A stretch of DNA of 9,060 bases from Hungatella sp. UBA3147 (GTDB lineage Bacteria > Bacillota > Clostridia > Lachnospirales > Lachnospiraceae): the NCBI GenBank assembly GCA_002365025.1, contig DEYX01000028.1, positions 1-9,060 on the forward strand, given 5' to 3'. A program made the position numbers and the translations under genes. Positions 5,010 through 9,060 of the stretch are shown one piece after another (position 1 is the first letter of the stretch; each line of letters begins with the position of its first letter). The notes under the pieces are model-generated. The model made no database searches and was not told the DNA's origin. It saw only the letters and a list, made by a program, of their open reading frames with translations.

Positions 5010-6341
5010 ATGTTAAGTAAATTAGAGTCAATACTCATGCCTTTGGCAGAGCGAATCGGAAAGAACAAGTATCTTATTGCAATTCGTGACGGCTTCCTGC
5101 TGTCCATGCCGCTGTTAATCGTGGGTTCCTTTTTCCTGCTCATTGCCAATTTCCCGATTCCCGGGTGGACAAATTTCTGGGCAAGGTTCTTTGGGGAGAA
5201 CTGGGATGCCTACTTTGCCAAGCCAACCGATGCCACGTTCTCAATCATGGCAATGCTGGCAGTCGTTGGAATCGGCTATTCCTTTTCCGAACAGATGAAG
5301 GTAGATAAGCTGTTCGGTGCTGCTGTATCACTGGTATGCTGGTTCTTGATCATGCCTTATAAGATCATGGTAAATGATACTGCTGTGTCCGGCATTCCCC
5401 TGGGCTGGGTGGGTTCCAAGGGAATCTTCGTAGGAATTATTGTAGCGTTCTTATCTGTACACATTTATGCGTGGGTCAATAAAAAAGGGTGGATCATCAA
5501 GATGCCTGACGGTGTTCCTCCTACAGTGGCAAAGTCTTTCTCTGCCCTGATTCCTGCCGGAATTTCCGTGCTGGTGTTCTTCATTATAAATATTATTTTT
5601 GCCATGACTCCATATGATAACGCATTCAACTTTGTGTTTACCATCCTGCAGACTCCTCTCCTTAAGCTTGGCAACACCCTTCCGGCTATGGTAATCGCTT
5701 ATATCTTCCTCCATCTCTTCTGGTTCTTCGGAGTAAACGGCGGTTCCGTGGTAGGCGCGGTATTCAATCCTATCCTTCAGACCTTGTCTGCGGAGAACCT
5801 GGCTGCATTCCAGGCAGGCCAGCCGCTGCCCAATATTATATCCCAGCAGTTCCAGGATCTGTTTGCCACGTTTGGCGGCTGCGGCTCCACGTTGTCGCTG
5901 TTGATTGCAATGCTATTTTTCTGCCGCTCCAAGCGTATTAAAGAGTTAGGGAAACTGGCATTTATCCCTGGCCTTTTCGGAATCAATGAACCCATTGTGT
6001 TCGGCCTTCCCATCTTACTGAACCCAATGATACTCATTCCTTTCATGCTGGTGCCCACCATCAACATTGTGATTTCCTACTTCTGCATGAGCATCGGCCT
6101 GGTTCCTCTGTGCTCTGGTGTAGCAATCCCGTGGACCATGCCTGTCATCCTTTCCGGGTTCCTTGCAACCGGCTGGCAGGGCGCCGTGCTTCAGCTGATT
6201 CTTCTTGTTCTGGGCGTATTCATCTATATGCCGTTCATCAAGATGATGGATAAACAGTACATGGAAGAAGAGTCCAGGAAAACTGAGAAAACCGACGACG
6301 ACGATATTGATCTTAACGATCTTTCTTTTGATGATTTATAA
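5010..6341 (+). CDS. PTS lactose/cellobiose-family EIIC permease
   Basis: This 443-residue integral membrane protein has about ten hydrophobic segments (for example 21-47, 76-93, 101-117, 136-155, 176-198, 222-241, 290-305, 340-362, 378-408). It binds the sugar outside and presents it for phosphorylation by EIIB. Family motifs include KMPDGVPPTVAKSFSALIP (164-182), APWTMP-like IPWTMP (373-378) and GINEPIVFGLPILLNP (324-339) with the key Glu327. The usual WxxGIHG motif reads WFFGVNGG (238-245), so Asn243 replaces a histidine conserved in chitobiose/cellobiose permeases such as ChbC. The very acidic C-terminal tail (DDDDIDLNDLSFDDL) is common in Firmicute homologues. The ribosome site is GGGGG, 9 nt before the ATG. 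The transported sugar is not determined. Confidence 0.95.
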   Translation: MLSKLESILMPLAERIGKNKYLIAIRDGFLLSMPLLIVGSFFLLIANFPIPGWTNFWARFFGENWDAYFAKPTDATFSIMAMLAVVGIGYSFSEQMKVDKLFGAAVSLVCWFLIMPYKIMVNDTAVSGIPLGWVGSKGIFVGIIVAFLSVHIYAWVNKKGWIIKMPDGVPPTVAKSFSALIPAGISVLVFFIINIIFAMTPYDNAFNFVFTILQTPLLKLGNTLPAMVIAYIFLHLFWFFGVNGGSVVGAVFNPILQTLSAENLAAFQAGQPLPNIISQQFQDLFATFGGCGSTLSLLIAMLFFCRSKRIKELGKLAFIPGLFGINEPIVFGLPILLNPMILIPFMLVPTINIVISYFCMSIGLVPLCSGVAIPWTMPVILSGFLATGWQGAVLQLILLVLGVFIYMPFIKMMDKQYMEEESRKTEKTDDDDIDLNDLSFDDL

Positions 6342-6356
6342 AATGAGGTATATGGT

Positions 6357-6881
6357 ATGAAGCTTATTATGATATATGACCAGATTCAGTCAGGACTTGG
6401 AACTAAGGACGACACCAAGGTTCCTCTTACAGGGAAAAAAGAGCCCATCGGACCAGCAATCATGATGGAGCCTTTCTTAAAACAGGTGGACGGACACATC
6501 CTGGCCTGCCTGTGCTGCGGCAATGGCACTTACCTTGCCGATCCTATGGAGGTCAGCCGCAAGCTTTGTGCCATGGTGAACAAGCTGCAGCCGGATGTGG
6601 TAATGTGCGGGCCAGCCTTTAACTATGCGGACTACGCGCAGATGTGTGCTAAAGTGGCCTGCGATATCAACGCCACCACCAAGGCAAAGGCATTTGCAGC
6701 CATGTCTGTGGAGAATGCGGATACCATTGCAGCTTATAAGGATAAAGTATCGATTGTGGAGACGCCGAAAAAGGGCGGTCTGGGCCTTAATGATGCCTTA
6801 AGAAATATGTGCACTCTGGCCAGGGCCCTGGCCGACGGTGCGGACACTTCGGAACTGATTCAAGAATTCTGTTTTAAATAA
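6357..6881 (+). CDS. Stand-alone GrdB N-terminal-domain-like protein
   Basis: This 174-residue protein is colinear with the first part of GrdB, the substrate-specific selenoprotein of glycine/sarcosine/betaine reductase. Matching regions are YDQIQSGLGTKDDTKVPL (7-24), IGPAIMMEPFL (31-41), the CGNGTYLAD segment (54-62; GrdB has CGD at this point) and the GPAFNxxxY motif (85-93). The later Sec-containing half of GrdB is absent. The gene ends with an ordinary TAA and the next gene follows after 15 bp, so there is no UGA read-through. Nine cysteines are present, including CLCC at 51-54. No reductase partner (GrdA, GrdC or GrdE) is in the window. The ribosome site is GAGG, 8 nt before the ATG. The function is unknown; handling of an amino-acid-containing product of this pathway is a guess. 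Confidence 0.7.
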   Translation: MKLIMIYDQIQSGLGTKDDTKVPLTGKKEPIGPAIMMEPFLKQVDGHILACLCCGNGTYLADPMEVSRKLCAMVNKLQPDVVMCGPAFNYADYAQMCAKVACDINATTKAKAFAAMSVENADTIAAYKDKVSIVETPKKGGLGLNDALRNMCTLARALADGADTSELIQEFCFK

Positions 6882-6896
6882 AAGGAGGCCTTTGCC

Positions 6897-7865
6897 ATGT
6901 GGGGGATAATAGCAACCTGGCGTATGGCCGTAGAAGGGATTGCAAAGGGAGCTGAGATGCTAAAGGAATGCGGCGACGCAGGAGATGCCATTGAGTTAGC
7001 CATCTGCCAGGTGGAGGACTTCCCTTATTATAAATCCGTGGGCTACGGCGGACTGCCTAATGAGGAAATGGAAGTGGAAATGGACGCTGCCTATATGGAT
7101 GGCAACACACTGGATATAGGAGCTGTGGCTGCTATCAGGGACTTTGCCAATCCGGTGTCCATTGCCAGACGCTTAAGCCAGGAGAAAGTCAACAGCATGC
7201 TGGTGGCTGAAGGGGCTGAGAAATTCGCCCACAAGGAAGGCTTTGAGCGCAAGAATATGTTGACAGACAGAGCCAGGGCACATTACAGGAAGCGGGTAAA
7301 GGAGATGGCGGCCAAGGCCGCAGCTAAGGAGCTTAAACCTTATTCCGGCCATGACACCGTGGGTATGGCCTGCCTGGATGGGAACGGCAAGATGACGGCA
7401 GCCACCTCAACCAGCGGCCTGTTCATGAAGAAAAAGGGCCGGGTAGGCGATTCTCCTATATCCGGTTCCGGCTTCTATGCCGACAGCAAGAAAGGAGCTG
7501 CCAGCGCCACCGGCCTGGGGGAAGATCTGATGAAAGGCTGCATTTCTTATGAGATCGTCCGGCTTATGGGAGAAGGAATGCATCCTCAGGAAGCCTGTGA
7601 GACAGCGGTGAACCGTTTGGATGGGGAACTTCGGGAACGTCGGGGCGAAGCCGGTGACATATCCCTCATTGCCATGAATCCTAAGGGGGAGTGGGGCGTT
7701 GCCACAAATATTGAAGGATTTTCTTTCGCAGTGGTTACGGAGGAACTGGAACCCACGGTTTACCTGGTAACCCGCGGGGAGGGCGGCCGCTGCACTTATA
7801 AGAAAGCCTCTGAGGAATGGATGGAAAATTATATGAAGACGCGTATGGCGCCTATAGAGGAATAA
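6897..7865 (+). CDS. Glycosylasparaginase (N4-(beta-N-acetylglucosaminyl)-L-asparaginase), cytoplasmic
   Basis: This 322-residue Ntn-hydrolase cleaves the amide bond of GlcNAc-Asn, giving aspartate plus 1-amino-GlcNAc, which decays to GlcNAc and ammonia. The precursor self-cleaves before Thr154 in GHDTVGM, making alpha and beta chains. Residues match human aspartylglucosaminidase at identical spacing: Thr154 (human 206), Arg182 (234), Asp185 (237) in GRVGDSP, Thr205-Gly206 (257-258), and an N-terminal Trp8 (human Trp11). Other family motifs are VGYGGLPN (48-55) and LDAAYMDG-like MDAAYMDG (62-69). There is no signal peptide, so unlike lysosomal or periplasmic homologues it acts on imported substrate. 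AAAGGAGG lies 8 nt before the ATG. Activity on a 6-phosphorylated or different glycosylamine is possible. Plain isoaspartyl peptidase/asparaginase is less likely given the GDSP and TG loops and the Trp. Confidence 0.9.
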   Translation: MWGIIATWRMAVEGIAKGAEMLKECGDAGDAIELAICQVEDFPYYKSVGYGGLPNEEMEVEMDAAYMDGNTLDIGAVAAIRDFANPVSIARRLSQEKVNSMLVAEGAEKFAHKEGFERKNMLTDRARAHYRKRVKEMAAKAAAKELKPYSGHDTVGMACLDGNGKMTAATSTSGLFMKKKGRVGDSPISGSGFYADSKKGAASATGLGEDLMKGCISYEIVRLMGEGMHPQEACETAVNRLDGELRERRGEAGDISLIAMNPKGEWGVATNIEGFSFAVVTEELEPTVYLVTRGEGGRCTYKKASEEWMENYMKTRMAPIEE

Positions 7866-7868
7866 GAT

Positions 7869-9026
7869 ATGGGATATGGAACGATTGAAAATGAATCAGA
7901 TCAAAAGATCCTGGACTGCGTGGACCGGTTAAAGGACCGGTTCATCAGCAGTGTCCAGGACCTGGTACGCATTGACAGTGTGGAAAGGGAGGCCTGTGAT
8001 GGGGCTCCCTTTGGCACTGGTGTGAAGCACGCATTGGAATACGCCCTGGATATCAGCGGGCAGCTGGGATTTGACACCGTGAACCTGGATCATTATATGG
8101 GATATGCCCAGTATGGCGTGGGAGAAGATTATGTCTGTGCCATCGGTCATGTGGATGTGGTTCCGGCAGGAGAAGGCTGGAAGCAGCCGCCTTTTAATGG
8201 CTATCTGGAAAACGGAATCATCTACAGCAGGGGAGTGCTGGACAATAAAGGACCGGTCATGGCATGCCTCTATGGCCTGGCCGCCATTAAAGAGGCAGGA
8301 GTTTCTCTTAAGAATCCGGTACGCATCATCTTCGGTTGCGACGAAGAATCCGGATTTGAGGATCTGAAATATTATCTCTCAAAGGAGAGACCGCCCCTTT
8401 ATGGATTTACACCGGACTGCAAGTATCCGGTGGTTTACAGCGAGAGGGGAAGAGCTGTGGTGCGGATTAAAGCCAGTATGGTCCAGTTGGAGACATTCTT
8501 TGATTTTGTAAACAAATATTTTATCGGAGCCAGGAATACAGGCGACCGGTTGGGGATTGATTTTAGCCATGAGGAGTATGGCATAATGGAGATGCGGGGA
8601 TATAAGCTGAGTGTAGCTCCGGACAGTCGATGCGGGGGGAAACAGGCGGCTTTTGATGCGACATTAAGCTATCCGGGCGGCGTTACCATAGAGGAAATCA
8701 TGAATCGCATCTGCACTAAGGCCGGGGCAGAGGGACTTAAGGCCGAACTCATACTGAATTATGATCCGGTGGTATTCCCCAAAGACACCCCTATGGTAAA
8801 GGCCATGCAGGAGAGCTATGAACTGGTCACAGGCCAGGAGGGTACCCCTGTAACCACAACAGGCGGCACTTATGCCAAAGCCATGCCGGGAATTGTCCCC
8901 TTTGGCCCAAGCTTCCCGGGTCAGAAAGGCATCAGCCACAATCCCAATGAGTGGATGAGTGTGGAAGACTTAATGACCAATGCTAAGATCTATGCACTGG
9001 CTCTGTACCGACTGGGACAATTATAG
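7869..9026 (+). CDS. M20-family di/tripeptidase (PepV/Sapep-like), compact
   Basis: This 385-residue cytoplasmic metallopeptidase has all expected M20 dinuclear zinc ligands: His94 in GHVDVVP, bridging Asp125 in RGVLDNKGP, Glu160 in GCDEESG, Asp183 in FTPDCKYP and His357 in GISHNPNEW. The catalytic Asp96 and Glu159 are also present. These segments (GCDEESGFEDLKYY, FTPDxxYPVVYSERG) are those of PepV/Sapep dipeptidases, which run to about 470 residues. Here the lid insertion (about 190-295) is shorter, so the substrate pocket may differ. The gene starts 3 bp after the glycosylasparaginase stop, with its GAGG ribosome site inside that gene, implying translational coupling. Human-type glycosylasparaginases need free alpha-amino and alpha-carboxyl groups on Asn, so a coupled peptidase makes sense. 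It ends close to the right edge of the window. Confidence 0.9.
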   Translation: MGYGTIENESDQKILDCVDRLKDRFISSVQDLVRIDSVEREACDGAPFGTGVKHALEYALDISGQLGFDTVNLDHYMGYAQYGVGEDYVCAIGHVDVVPAGEGWKQPPFNGYLENGIIYSRGVLDNKGPVMACLYGLAAIKEAGVSLKNPVRIIFGCDEESGFEDLKYYLSKERPPLYGFTPDCKYPVVYSERGRAVVRIKASMVQLETFFDFVNKYFIGARNTGDRLGIDFSHEEYGIMEMRGYKLSVAPDSRCGGKQAAFDATLSYPGGVTIEEIMNRICTKAGAEGLKAELILNYDPVVFPKDTPMVKAMQESYELVTGQEGTPVTTTGGTYAKAMPGIVPFGPSFPGQKGISHNPNEWMSVEDLMTNAKIYALALYRLGQL

Positions 9027-9055
9027 CCTGCTTTTTACCAGCATTCATTAGCAGG
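9027..9055 (+). other. Short inverted repeat after the last gene
   Basis: CCTGCT (9027-9032) and AGCAGG (9050-9055) are complementary 6-bp arms around a 17-nt loop containing TTTTT. The window ends 5 bases later, so it cannot be judged whether this begins a terminator or whether the operon continues. Confidence 0.25.
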
Positions 9056-9060
9056 GAGAC

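Noticed and set aside
6357..6896. Selenoprotein read-through of the GrdB-like gene
   Set aside because: The stop is TAA rather than TGA, and the ribosome site and start of the next gene follow immediately, so no Sec-containing extension is possible here.

Overview
The window looks like chromosomal DNA of a low-to-mid GC Firmicute, most likely a gut Clostridia/Lachnospiraceae member of the Enterocloster/Hungatella kind. This is inferred from strong AGGAGG-type ribosome sites, tightly packed same-strand genes, a PRD-type PTS regulator, a lactose/cellobiose-family PTS and a GrdB-like protein. No rRNA, tRNA, insertion sequence, integrase or CRISPR array was found.

Layout, all on the + strand. 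(1) Positions 1-287 hold the 3' part of an AT-rich coiled-coil gene with exact 21-bp repeats, closed by a good intrinsic terminator (394-428). (2) A 362-bp gene-free stretch with a possible promoter and two leader hairpins precedes a small divergent HPr (650-907). (3) A first regulated unit (operator at 921-939) encodes a MupG/DUF871-family TIM-barrel glycosidase and a PRD-type activator (HTH-PRD1-PRD2-EIIB-like-EIIA). (4) A second unit carries the same operator (4103-4121) and encodes PTS EIIA, EIIB and EIIC of the lactose/cellobiose/chitobiose family, a stand-alone GrdB N-terminal-domain protein, a cytoplasmic glycosylasparaginase and an M20 (PepV/Sapep-like) peptidase that ends 34 bases before the window edge.

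How the genes may work together (inference): the PTS imports and phosphorylates a beta-linked amino-sugar glycoside. The MupG-like enzyme cuts the 6-phosphorylated glycoside. The M20 enzyme trims peptide residues. The glycosylasparaginase, with every catalytic residue intact, splits GlcNAc-Asn into aspartate, ammonia and GlcNAc. Taken together this resembles an intracellular route for the chitobiosyl-asparagine core of N-glycoproteins, or a related glycosyl-amino acid. The role of the GrdB-like protein is unknown.

The strongest regulatory observation is a 19-bp dyad, TTTCCTA-N5-TAGGAAA. It occurs once upstream of each unit and sits 31-32 bp before a tandem pair of -10-like hexamers that lacks a good -35. 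This is what a shared, activator-dependent and autoregulated control module would look like. The linked HPr keeps His15 but has Asn at the regulatory Ser46 position, so it may be a PTS carrier that escapes HPr kinase control.
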